Assembly (NCBI GenBank): GCA_036405815.1
Contig: DASWWX010000067.1
Coordinates: 1 to 64,000 of the forward strand
Source of the DNA: Solimonas sp036405815
GTDB taxonomy: Bacteria > Pseudomonadota > Gammaproteobacteria > Nevskiales > Nevskiaceae
Direction of reading: 5' to 3'
DNA: 64,000 nt
In this document: positions 17,185-25,501 of the stretch, in pieces
How the letters are laid out: each line of letters opens with the position of its first letter
Numbering within the stretch: position 1 is the first letter of the stretch
The notes under the pieces: model-generated
Databases searched by the model: none
What the model was told of the DNA's origin: nothing
The model's input: only the letters and a program-made list of their open reading frames with translations
Program-made: the position numbers and the translations under genes

Positions 17185-18407
17185 ACCCGTTGGCGATTCT
17201 GCGTACCGCACTGCGCGCGCTGGCGCGCAACCGGCTGCGCTCGTTCCTGACGGCGCTGGGCATCATCATCGGCGTCGCGGCCGTGATCGCGATGGTGTCG
17301 ATCGGCGAGGGCGCCAAGGCGCAGGTCGAGCAGAGCTTTGCGGCGATGGGCACGAACCTGCTGGTGGTGCGCTCCGGGTCCAGCCAGGCCGGTGGCGTGC
17401 GCGGCGGTTTCGGTAGCCAGCCGACGCTGACCTGGGATGATCTGGCGGCGATCCAGCAATTGTCGTCCGTGCGTTACGCCGCGCCGGAACTGCGCAGCAG
17501 CGCGTCGGTGATGTCGGAGGAGCAGAACTGGACCACGCGTGTCGCTGGCGTGACGCCCGACTACCTGATGATCCGCAACTGGCGCATCGCGCGGGGGCAG
17601 GGGCTGCCGGATGCGGATAGCGACAGCGGCGCCAAGGTCGCGTTGCTGGGCCAGACCGTGGTGGAGAAGTTGTTCGGCGCCTATGCCGATCCGGTAGGCC
17701 AGAGCATCCGCATCCGCAACGTGCCGTTCGAGGTGATCGGCGTGCTGGAGCGAAAAGGGCAGTCCGGCATCGGCGAGGACTACGACGACACGGTGCTGGT
17801 CCCGGTGCGTGCCTACGCCGACCGTCTGCAAGGCGGCTTGAAGAACTACATCGCCGGCATGATCTATGTCAGCGCCGCGTTGGGCGTACCGACGCAGCGC
17901 ACCGAGCGCGATCTGACCGAACTGCTGCGCGACCGACACCGCATCGGGCCGGGCCGCGAGGACGATTTCTCGGTGCGCAATCTGGAGGAGCTGGCCAGCG
18001 CGCGCGAAGCCAGCACACAGACGTTGACGACGCTGCTGGCGGCGATCGCCGCGGTGTCGTTGCTGGTGGGCGGCATCGGCGTCATGAACATCATGCTGGT
18101 GTCGGTCACCGAGCGTACGCGCGAGATCGGCCTGCGCATGGCGGTCGGCGCGCGGCCCAACGACATCCTTCTGCAGTTCCTTGTGGAGGCGCTGGTGCTG
18201 GCGCTGGTCGGCGGCTTGATTGGGGTGCTGTTGGGCGTGGCGATCGCACAGCGCCTCAGCGCGGGTTTCGGCTGGCCGCTGCTGATCCGCCTCGACGTGG
18301 TGTTGTACGCGGTGCTGGTCAGCGCCGCGGTCGGCGTCGGATTCGGTCTGTATCCGGCGCGCCGCGCTGCGCAGCTCGATCCGATCGAGGCGCTGCGCTA
18401 CGAATAG
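17181..18407 (+). CDS. MacB-type ABC transporter permease (FtsX fold)
   Basis: 408 residues. The first membrane helix is near the N-terminus (FLTALGIIIGVAAVIAMVS), followed by a large periplasmic domain of about 230 residues. Three helices near the C-terminus include VSLLVGGIGVMNIMLVSVTERTREIGLR, the conserved FtsX/MacB mechanotransmission segment, and the protein ends YPARRAAQLDPIEALRYE. It works with the ATPase at 16474 and the adaptor at 15186. No TolC-type outer-membrane gene is adjacent, so a shared one must be used. Confidence 0.92.
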   Translation: MNPLAILRTALRALARNRLRSFLTALGIIIGVAAVIAMVSIGEGAKAQVEQSFAAMGTNLLVVRSGSSQAGGVRGGFGSQPTLTWDDLAAIQQLSSVRYAAPELRSSASVMSEEQNWTTRVAGVTPDYLMIRNWRIARGQGLPDADSDSGAKVALLGQTVVEKLFGAYADPVGQSIRIRNVPFEVIGVLERKGQSGIGEDYDDTVLVPVRAYADRLQGGLKNYIAGMIYVSAALGVPTQRTERDLTELLRDRHRIGPGREDDFSVRNLEELASAREASTQTLTTLLAAIAAVSLLVGGIGVMNIMLVSVTERTREIGLRMAVGARPNDILLQFLVEALVLALVGGLIGVLLGVAIAQRLSAGFGWPLLIRLDVVLYAVLVSAAVGVGFGLYPARRAAQLDPIEALRYE

Positions 18408-18485
18408 CGTCGGCGCGAAGGCTCACGGACAGCCTGCACGCGTGAGGTTGCGCGCTGCAGCGAGCGGTTTTGCTAGAAATAAGGG

Positions 18486-18511
18486 GGTGGCGGTTTCAGG
18501 AAACCGCCACC
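18486..18511. terminator. Bidirectional hairpin between convergent genes
   Basis: GGTGGCGGTTTC and GAAACCGCCACC form a perfect 12-bp inverted repeat with a two-base centre. It sits between the convergent permease gene and the lipoprotein gene at 18522. T-rich sequence follows only on the minus strand, so it is best read as a terminator for the leftward gene. Confidence 0.6.
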
Positions 18512-18521
18512 ACCCGTGCGA

Positions 18522-20828
18522 TCAGCGATCTCGAACCGGGTAGACGAAAGCAGCCGCCTGCATGCCCGTGCCGGAACGCGCCGGCGGCGCCGGCAGCGGC
18601 GCGCCACCGACGACCATGCGTCCGGCGCCGTCCACGTAGGTCAGCCAAGAGACCGTTTTCTGCTTGGCCAGGCCCGGCGCGCGGTAGTCGCAGACGCCGT
18701 CCTCGAACAGTTCCTCGAGCTGCTGCCACTGGTCGTCCGTGAACGGGATCAGGCCGTAATCGTCGTTGCGGTTCAGCGGACGCAGCACGCAGTCGAAGTT
18801 ATCGGCGGTGTTGGTGTCGCCGGCGACCGTGCGCGGCGTGCCGTAGGCGTACAGGGGCTGCAGCAGGTCGATGCATTCCTGGCCAAGGATGCGCTGGCCG
18901 TCGATCAGCGCGCAGGAGTCCTGCACGTTCGCGGGGCGGGCGATGGAGATCTTGTCGGCCAGCGGCGTATCCGAGGTGTCGGCTTCGACGTTCGCCAGCC
19001 AGGCGTCCATCGCGTCCAGGCCGCGGTAGACGTACTGGAGGTCGCCGAGCAGCGGCACCGGACCGGCCCACATCACATGGTTGCGCGCACTGCCGTGCTC
19101 GCGCTCGATGCGCCAGCGCACCCACCAGGCGTGCACGGAGTCATGCGCGATGCCCGGATCGGGGCCGACGAAGTTGATGATCGCCACGGTGTCCAGGTTG
19201 TTGGCCATGTTGATCATGCCGCTGCGATAGGCATTGCCGACCGCCGGATGATCCGCCTGGGTCCGCGCGGCCTGCGGCTGGATGTCCACGTCCAGGCCGC
19301 CGATTTTGACGTTGAGATCGACGAACATCGCTGGCGTGATCAGGCCCGCGCGCAGCGCATTGAGGCCGTACTGCACGCCGGTGTTGCCGAGCGGAATGCC
19401 GGTGAAGCCCTGGCCGATCTGCTTTTCGACGTCCGACCAGACTTCCGGCTTGCGTTGGCCGAGGATGTGCGGAATCCATTCCAGGATGCCGCAGCGCTGG
19501 CCGGTCGGATTGGTCACCGGGTCGTAGGTGTTCTCGCCGAAGCAGTCGCCGGTAACCTTGGTCGCGGCCTGGAACAGGCCGGTGTCGGCGACGACGGCGT
19601 TGACGTGCGTGAGATGACCCTCCACCGGTCCCCATGTCACCGGATTCCAGATCACGCCCGGCGCCCAGCGGCCCGGCGCCTCGAAGTACTTGCGCATCAG
19701 ATGCAGGTCGGCGAACTGCAGGCCGGCCGACAGCGAATCCGGATAGGCGCACATCGTCAGCAGACCCTGATACAGGCCGGGGTAGGCATTGGCAATGGTG
19801 ACCTGCGCGATCGAGCCGCCGGAGCAGCCGGTGCCGATCGTGTAGCGCAGCGGACCGTACTGCTCCACGAAGCGCTCCTTGGCCATCATGATCGACTCGG
19901 CGTTGAGCGCGACGTCGCAGTTGTGACCGGTATTGGCCAGCGCGGTGGACATCACCGCGTAGCCCTTGCCGAGCGCGTAGACGTAGCTCGGCTCGATCAG
20001 CGGAATGTCACCGAAGGTGCCGGAGTAGTCGTCCAGCGGCGCGCTGCCGGGCGTGTACTTGGCGCCGCAATTGCCGCCGTGGGTGACCAGCATCTTGCCG
20101 TTCCACTGCGACTGCGGCGACCACGGCTCCCAGGCTTCGCCCGGTTTGAACAGCGTGAGGATCTTGTACTGGTCTCGATCCTGATAGCCCAGCTCCTGAC
20201 GCACGATGAACGGCACGGTCTCGCCGTTCTGCGTCGTGGTCATCGCCACGTCGTCCGGCGGATTCTCGGGATCGTAGGGCAGCAGCTCGGTACCCGGCGT
20301 CAGCACCGGCAGGCCTTCGAGGTTGTCGATGAAGGCCGTCGGGCGGTACAGGAACGTGTACTGCGCCGGTTGGTTGCAATGGACGTCGGTGGCCGTGTCC
20401 TGGCAGCGAATACGCTTGATCTCGGGGCGCGAGAAGATCGGCCCCTCGTTCGGATAATTGCGAATCACGGTGTGGGCCGAGCCGCCGCCGAGTCGGGCGA
20501 CCAGCGTGTTGTCGCCAACGCGCAGCCCTTCCACCAGACCCATGACGCGGCCATTGGGACGGCGCTCGAAACGGTTGCTGATGTCGGTGCCGTTGAGGCT
20601 GACGCGCAGACCCGACAGGGACGCGCCGTCCTCGACGCGCAGTTCCACCAGGGCATCGCCGCCGCTGATCAGGTCGGCGCGATTGGACAGCACCTCGATC
20701 TTGGGGCCGCCTTGCGAGCCCGGGCCAGGATCGGTACCGCCGGACACCGGATCGCTGGAGCCGCAACCGCTGAGGGCCGCGCCCGAGATCAGGACGGCGA
20801 GCGCCACCGCGCGCGCATGGATTTGCAT
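18522..20828 (-). CDS. Large secreted lipoprotein, DUF6351-like, putative alpha/beta hydrolase
   Basis: 768 residues. AGGAG lies about 8 bases before the ATG at 20828, and a lipobox SGAALSGC gives a lipidated Cys near residue 22. A beta-rich N-terminal domain is followed by a hydrolase-like part containing TGCSGGS, which resembles a GxSxG nucleophile elbow, and later TGHNCD and HAWW segments that could hold other active-site residues. I recall such proteins as the DUF6351 family in actinobacteria and gammaproteobacteria, with no established activity. The assignment to DUF6351 is from memory. It stands alone and is convergent with the MacAB-like operon. Confidence 0.65.
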   Translation of the reverse strand: MQIHARAVALAVLISGAALSGCGSSDPVSGGTDPGPGSQGGPKIEVLSNRADLISGGDALVELRVEDGASLSGLRVSLNGTDISNRFERRPNGRVMGLVEGLRVGDNTLVARLGGGSAHTVIRNYPNEGPIFSRPEIKRIRCQDTATDVHCNQPAQYTFLYRPTAFIDNLEGLPVLTPGTELLPYDPENPPDDVAMTTTQNGETVPFIVRQELGYQDRDQYKILTLFKPGEAWEPWSPQSQWNGKMLVTHGGNCGAKYTPGSAPLDDYSGTFGDIPLIEPSYVYALGKGYAVMSTALANTGHNCDVALNAESIMMAKERFVEQYGPLRYTIGTGCSGGSIAQVTIANAYPGLYQGLLTMCAYPDSLSAGLQFADLHLMRKYFEAPGRWAPGVIWNPVTWGPVEGHLTHVNAVVADTGLFQAATKVTGDCFGENTYDPVTNPTGQRCGILEWIPHILGQRKPEVWSDVEKQIGQGFTGIPLGNTGVQYGLNALRAGLITPAMFVDLNVKIGGLDVDIQPQAARTQADHPAVGNAYRSGMINMANNLDTVAIINFVGPDPGIAHDSVHAWWVRWRIEREHGSARNHVMWAGPVPLLGDLQYVYRGLDAMDAWLANVEADTSDTPLADKISIARPANVQDSCALIDGQRILGQECIDLLQPLYAYGTPRTVAGDTNTADNFDCVLRPLNRNDDYGLIPFTDDQWQQLEELFEDGVCDYRAPGLAKQKTVSWLTYVDGAGRMVVGGAPLPAPPARSGTGMQAAAFVYPVRDR

Positions 20829-21029
20829 CGATTTTCTCCTCGTGTGGTCGGCCATCGGCCGTACCTTTCTCTGTAATCCGACCGGTGTCGCTCCTGGCCG
20901 GGCACGCCGTGCGTGCATTCCGCAATGTTAACGCGGTATTAACGGACAACGGCGGCTTTTCTGTATTGCGGGCTCATGCCACGCGGCATGGAGATCACGC
21001 CAACGTCGACCGACGCCGGCGGCGTCGGA

Positions 21030-21416
21030 CTACCCGTGCCTCGGTCCGGTCGTGCGCAACCAGTGCAGGAAGATCACTGCGAACAGCAGATCGCCGGTGC
21101 CGGCCAGCGCGAGCGGGGTGCCGACACGACCCTGCAGCCAGAGCAGGGTGACGATGACGAAGGCGGCGAGTTTGCCGATGGCGGAGAACCCGACCATGGC
21201 GCGCGGAATTTGGGGTTGCCAGGCCAGCCAGGCATACAAACCGCCGAACAAGGCGACGAAGGCGCCGAGCATGGCCGGGTAAGGTTGCGGCACCATCGAC
21301 GGCAGACCGAAAGGGGCGGCCAGCGGCGATGCAGGGAAGGCCAGTCCGAACGCCGCCGCCGCGTTGAACGGAACGCTGGCCCACAGCGCGGCTCGGATCA
21401 GGCGATCGCGATCCAT
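21030..21416 (-). CDS. Small integral membrane protein, four helices
   Basis: 128 residues from the ATG at 21416, with GGAG 9 bases upstream. Four hydrophobic stretches (ALWASVPFNAAAAFGLAF, YPAMLGAFVALFGGLYAWLA, AIGKLAAFVIVTLLWLQG and GTGDLLFAVIFLHWLR) predict a four-helix inner-membrane protein. I do not recognise a named family. It follows the SDR at 21447 with 30 bases between and is probably cotranscribed. Confidence 0.7.
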   Translation of the reverse strand: MDRDRLIRAALWASVPFNAAAAFGLAFPASPLAAPFGLPSMVPQPYPAMLGAFVALFGGLYAWLAWQPQIPRAMVGFSAIGKLAAFVIVTLLWLQGRVGTPLALAGTGDLLFAVIFLHWLRTTGPRHG

Positions 21417-21421
21417 AACGA

Positions 21422-21459
21422 CGGACTCCAACTCAGATAACGGACTTCAGCTCAGATAA
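21422..21459. repeat. Tandem 19-bp duplication at an operon junction
   Basis: Two adjacent 19-bp units, 21422-21440 and 21441-21459, match at 17 of 19 positions. The second contains the SDR stop codon and the first supplies the ribosome-binding site of the membrane-protein gene. Confidence 0.7.
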
Positions 21460-22211
21460 CCGCCATCGACCGTCAGCGTGGTGCCGGTGACGTAGCTGGC
21501 CGCATCCGAGACCAGGAACAGGATCGCCGGCGCAATCTCTTCCGGCTGGGCGACGCGGCCGAGCGGGATGTTGGGCAGGAACATCTTCAGCATCTCGTCG
21601 TTCTTGGTCAGCGCCGATGCAAACTTGGTATCGGTCAGACCCGGCAGTACCGCGTTGACGCGCACGCCCCAGGCCGCGCACTCCTTGGCGAAGGACTGGG
21701 TCATGTTGATGACCGCTCCCTTGGTGATCGAGTAGATGCCCTGGTACCAGCCGGGTTTGACGCCGTTGATGCTGGCGATGTTGACGATCGCGCCGCGGCC
21801 GTTCTTCTTCATCAGCTTGCTGGCCAGCGCCGACAGTTCGAAATAGCCCCGCACGTTGACCTGCAGGGTCTTGTCGACCATGCCCATGTCGGTATCCGAA
21901 ATCTGGCCGAAGTAGGGGTTGGTCGCGGCATTGTTGACGAGGATGTCGAGGCGGCCGAGCGTGGCGTCGATATCCGCGACCAGGCGCTGGATGTCGGCGC
22001 TGACGCCGGCATGCGCCGCCATCACGGTGGCCTGACCGCCGGCCGCCACGATCTTGTCGCGGACCTTTTCCAGGTCTTCGGCTTTGCGCGACGACAGCAC
22101 CACGTGCGCGCCTTGTTCGGCCAGCAGGCGGGCAGTGGCTTCGCCGATGCCGCGCGAGGCGCCGGTCACGAGCGCGACGCGCCCGTTCAGATCGAATAAA
22201 CGGGTCGGCAT
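21447..22211 (-). CDS. SDR family oxidoreductase
   Basis: 254 residues from the ATG at 22211 (MPTRLFDLNGRVALVTG). It has the TGASRGIG cofactor loop, NNAA, NIASINGV serine, YSITK catalytic pair (Tyr/Lys) and a C-terminal SYVTGTTLTVDGGYLS ending typical of FabG-like enzymes. Substrate unknown. Preceded by the anchored protein at 22232, 20 bases away, and followed by the membrane protein at 21030, suggesting a three-gene leftward operon. Confidence 0.88.
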   Translation of the reverse strand: MPTRLFDLNGRVALVTGASRGIGEATARLLAEQGAHVVLSSRKAEDLEKVRDKIVAAGGQATVMAAHAGVSADIQRLVADIDATLGRLDILVNNAATNPYFGQISDTDMGMVDKTLQVNVRGYFELSALASKLMKKNGRGAIVNIASINGVKPGWYQGIYSITKGAVINMTQSFAKECAAWGVRVNAVLPGLTDTKFASALTKNDEMLKMFLPNIPLGRVAQPEEIAPAILFLVSDAASYVTGTTLTVDGGYLS

Positions 22212-22231
22212 TGACGGGCTCCTGACGCGCG

Positions 22232-23047
22232 TTACTGAACGGTTACCGGGCCCTGCAGATTGCGGCTCAGCTTGCGACCGCCGCGATCGCTGAGCGCCGC
22301 GTTGAGGCTGACCCGGTAGGTCCCCGGCTGTTCGATCTTGAACACCAGCATGCGCGCATTCTTGTCGTTGACCGTCCAGCTGCCGGAAACGGTCTTGCCA
22401 GCGGTATCCGTGACGCGGATCTGCTTGCCGGCGGCATTGGCGTTGGCGAAGTCGCCATCGAACATCAACACGATCGCACGCGCATAGGCAGCCGAGCCCG
22501 CGTAGACCAGGCCCAGTTCTCCGGGTGCGGTCTGGCCCCACCAGGTGGGCGCCGGGCTGGCGGATTTCTCCGCGGACGGGCTGGCCGGCTTGCTGGCTTT
22601 CGGCGCGGCCGGAGCCTTAGGGGTTTGGGCCGGGGCCGGGGCCGGGGCCGGCTCGCTGATCGGCGCTTCTTCGACGGGGGCGGCGGCGGACGGTTCGGTG
22701 TCGACCGGCGCAGGCACCTCCGGTTCGGCCACGGCTTCAGCCTCGACGGACGCTTCCTGGGCCACATCCTCAGCGACGGTTGCTTCGTCCACCGCAGCCT
22801 CAGCGGCCGCGGCGCTCAGCGCTTCCGAGCTTTCGAGTGCCTGCTGGTCCTCGACGGAGGGCGCGTCGGCCACGGCGTCGGGAGCGGTTTCCTTCAATTC
22901 GCCGCTGCTGAACACGCGGTCCAGCGCCTCGGCATTATTGTCAACACGCACCGAAGCGTGCTGCTGCGGAAAGATGAATCCCAGCGCGAAGTAGGTGCCA
23001 ACAGCCACCGCCAAGGCGGCGATCGTCATGCTCAGGCCTTTATTCAT
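22232..23047 (-). CDS. Membrane-anchored Ala/Pro/Glu-rich protein with C-terminal beta domain
   Basis: 271 residues from the ATG at 23047. An N-terminal helix (MTIAALAVAVGTYFALGFIF) anchors it. A low-complexity acidic linker of about 120 residues, rich in Ala, Glu and Val then Pro and Lys, spans the periplasm. A C-terminal domain of about 100 residues (TAPGELGLVYAGSAAYARAI to NLQGPVTVQ) looks like an Ig-like or carbohydrate-binding sandwich. TonB-like in layout, but it lacks a recognisable TonB C-terminal domain. Function not recognised. Confidence 0.65.
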   Translation of the reverse strand: MNKGLSMTIAALAVAVGTYFALGFIFPQQHASVRVDNNAEALDRVFSSGELKETAPDAVADAPSVEDQQALESSEALSAAAAEAAVDEATVAEDVAQEASVEAEAVAEPEVPAPVDTEPSAAAPVEEAPISEPAPAPAPAQTPKAPAAPKASKPASPSAEKSASPAPTWWGQTAPGELGLVYAGSAAYARAIVLMFDGDFANANAAGKQIRVTDTAGKTVSGSWTVNDKNARMLVFKIEQPGTYRVSLNAALSDRGGRKLSRNLQGPVTVQ

Positions 23048-23332
23048 GGAATGCCCCGCTCTCCTGGATACGTTTTGACCGGCTTGTTTATATGCCTCGG
23101 CGCATGAGGGCGCGCTGAAAGCCGACATCATCGGATCGTGCCCGGCGCCGGCGTGAGGCCTCGTCTTCGAGGGTGCCGACTATCTGATAGACAGCCTACT
23201 GCGTCAATGGCGGTGGCGTCGTCGTTGGCGCTGTCGCCAGCGATAGGACTGTCGCGGCATCGCGGCGATAATGGCGCACTGGAAGCAGCCGCACCTCCAC
23301 CTTCAACTCCTTACATTGAGACGGGCATCGCG

Positions 23333-24754
23333 ATGAACGATCGTTATCTGGAATTCACCAATTCGTCATTCGGCAAGTCGTTCGCCGGCATGCTCGGATT
23401 GCCGACGCCGCCGCGTCTGCGTCGCGCACAACAGGCCTGGGCTGCGGCTCCGCTGGCCGAGCGTCCGGCGCTGGTTGGTGCGGCGAGCGGTTCGGACCTT
23501 GCTGCGCCGCTGCTGCGCGAACTGGCCGAGATGGGCGCCACCCTGCGCATCGTTGCCGATCTGCCGGGCCTCGGCGTGGTGAAGGCCGCGGCCGCCAATC
23601 TTGGCCTGGCGCTGGCTGGCAATCCCACCGCGGATAGCGGTGAACCCAAGAACGCGGTGTTGCTGTTCGACGCCAGCGGCCTGTCGTCGCCGGCGCAGAT
23701 GCGCGAGCTGTACGACTTCTTCCAGCCGCAGCTACGCGGCCTGGCCGCCAACGCCCGTGTGCTGGTGGTCTCGCGCGCACCGCAGTCGCGTGACGATGTG
23801 TATGGCAAGACCGTGTCCACGGCGCTGCGCGGCTTCGTGCGTTCGCTGGCCAAGGAAGTCGGCAAGAACGGCAGCACCGCCAACCTGATCGAAGTCGAGG
23901 CCGGTGGCGAGACCGCGCTGTCGGCGCCGTTGCGCTTCTTCCTGTCGGAGCACTCCGCCTATGTCGCCGGCCAGGTGCTGACCGTCACCAAGACCCGGCA
24001 GGTCATGCCGGCTTTCAGTGGCAGCCTCACCGGCAAGGTGGCATTGGTCACTGGTGCGGCACGCGGCATCGGTGCGGCGATCTCCGAGGTGCTGGCGCGC
24101 GAGGGCGCGCAGGTGGTCGGCGTCGATCACCCGTCCGCCGAAGGTGGGCTGGGCGAGACGATGTCGCGCATCGGTGGCGTTGGCCTTGCGCTGGACGTGA
24201 CCGCCGAGGATGCCGCGGAGCGCATCATCGCCGAGACCTTCGAACGCTTTGGCGGCCTGGATATCGTCGTGCACAACGCCGGCGTGACCCGCGACAAGAT
24301 GCTGCGCAACATGCCGCCGCATTTCTGGGATCTGGTGCTGAGCATCAACCTGGGGGCGATCCTGCGCATCAACGACGGTCTGCTGAAGAAGGGCTTGAAG
24401 GATGGCGCGCGCATCGTCTGCATTTCGTCGATCGGCGGCATCGGCGGCAACGCCGGCCAGACCAACTACGGTGCGACCAAGGCTGGCGTGATCGGCTATG
24501 TCGATGCACTGGCCGAGACCATGGCCAAGCGTGGCGGCGGCATCAACGCCGTGGCGCCGGGTTTCATCGAAACGGCGATGACCGCGGCGATGCCGCTGGG
24601 TCCGCGCGAGGTCGGTCGCCGCATCAACTCGTTGTCGCAGGGTGGCCTGCCGCAGGACATCGCCGAAGCCGTGGCCTTCTTGGCCTCGCCGTCGGCGGCC
24701 GGCGTCAACGGCGAGACGCTGCGCGTCTGCGGCCAAAACTGGTTCGGCGCCTGA
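23333..24754 (+). CDS. FabG4-type 3-oxoacyl-ACP/CoA reductase (high-molecular-weight SDR)
   Basis: 473 residues from the ATG at 23333. An N-terminal degenerate Rossmann half (about 1-225) is fused to a complete SDR half with TGAARGIG, HNAG, SSIGG and YGATK. This double-domain layout characterises the FabG4 reductases that reduce 3-oxoacyl thioesters with NADH. Probable role in fatty acid or beta-oxidation-derived acyl reduction. Divergent from the gene at 22232 across 285 bases that show no clear ORF. Confidence 0.85.
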   Translation: MNDRYLEFTNSSFGKSFAGMLGLPTPPRLRRAQQAWAAAPLAERPALVGAASGSDLAAPLLRELAEMGATLRIVADLPGLGVVKAAAANLGLALAGNPTADSGEPKNAVLLFDASGLSSPAQMRELYDFFQPQLRGLAANARVLVVSRAPQSRDDVYGKTVSTALRGFVRSLAKEVGKNGSTANLIEVEAGGETALSAPLRFFLSEHSAYVAGQVLTVTKTRQVMPAFSGSLTGKVALVTGAARGIGAAISEVLAREGAQVVGVDHPSAEGGLGETMSRIGGVGLALDVTAEDAAERIIAETFERFGGLDIVVHNAGVTRDKMLRNMPPHFWDLVLSINLGAILRINDGLLKKGLKDGARIVCISSIGGIGGNAGQTNYGATKAGVIGYVDALAETMAKRGGGINAVAPGFIETAMTAAMPLGPREVGRRINSLSQGGLPQDIAEAVAFLASPSAAGVNGETLRVCGQNWFGA

Positions 24755-24794
24755 CGCCTGACTGAACGGCGACTCGAAAGGACGCTGCCTTTCA

Positions 24795-24829
24795 CGCGCG
24801 GGGACCGTTACACTGCCGGTCCCCGCGCG
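24795..24829 (+). promoter_or_regulatory. Strong 13-bp hairpin ahead of ribA
   Basis: CGCGCGGGGACCG and CGGTCCCCGCGCG (24795-24807 and 24817-24829) pair perfectly around a 9-base loop TTACACTGC. No T-tract follows, so it is not a standard intrinsic terminator for the upstream reductase gene. A second smaller palindrome GGCCGTTCGGCC overlaps its right edge. It may act on the ribA leader. Confidence 0.5.
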
Positions 24830-24879
24830 GCCGTTCGGCCGCCGCACGCTCGGGCGCTCCGGCCCGGATCGAGAACGAC

Positions 24880-25491
24880 TTGAAGAAGTCTTCGCAAGAC
24901 CTTGAATTAATTGCTGAATCAAAGCTGCCGACGTCGTTTGCCGAGTTCCGCATCGGCGTCTGGCGTAGTGGCGACGGCAAGGAACACGTGGTGATTTCGC
25001 TCGGCGACCTGGCTGACCGGGAGGCCGCGCCGCCGCTGGTGCGTGTGCATTCCGAGTGCCTGACCGGGGATGCGCTGTTCTCCCAGCGCTGCGATTGCGG
25101 TGCGCAGCTCGAAGCGGCGCTGGCCCGGATCGCTGAAGCCGGTCGTGGTGCGGTGCTGTACCTGCGCCAGGAAGGCCGCGGCATCGGCCTCGGCAACAAG
25201 ATTCGCGCCTATGCGCTGCAGGATCAGGGCGCTGATACCGTCGAAGCCAATCACCAGCTCGGGTTTCCGGCAGATGCGCGTGAGTACGGCCTGGCCGTCG
25301 ACCTGCTGCGGCAGCTCGGTCTGTGCCGGATCCGGCTGATGACCAACAATCCGCGCAAGCTCGATGCCTTGAGCGCGGATGGCGTGGAGATCGTTGAGCG
25401 GGTGGCGCTGGAGAGCGGGCGTAACCCGCATAACGAGAAGTATCTGGCCGCCAAGGCGGCCAAGCTGGGCCATCTGCTGAGTCTGCCCTGA
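24880..25491 (+). CDS. ribA: GTP cyclohydrolase II
   Basis: 203 residues. The start is a TTG at 24880, the only start giving the full N-terminus. Zinc ligands Cys60, Cys71 and Cys73 lie in HSECLTGD...RCDC, followed by YLRQEGRGIGLGNKI and the MTNNPRK GTP-binding region. It converts GTP to 2,5-diamino-6-ribosylamino-4-pyrimidinone phosphate, the first step of riboflavin synthesis, in the cytosol. It is a stand-alone RibA rather than a RibBA fusion. The UbiB-like kinase gene follows after 10 bases. Confidence 0.93.
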   Translation: MKKSSQDLELIAESKLPTSFAEFRIGVWRSGDGKEHVVISLGDLADREAAPPLVRVHSECLTGDALFSQRCDCGAQLEAALARIAEAGRGAVLYLRQEGRGIGLGNKIRAYALQDQGADTVEANHQLGFPADAREYGLAVDLLRQLGLCRIRLMTNNPRKLDALSADGVEIVERVALESGRNPHNEKYLAAKAAKLGHLLSLP

Positions 25492-25501
25492 GCGTCACGC
25501 G

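Noticed and set aside
18516..20876. A 786-codon plus-strand frame opposite the large lipoprotein
   Set aside because: The opposite strand has signal peptide, lipobox and ribosome site; this one has none.
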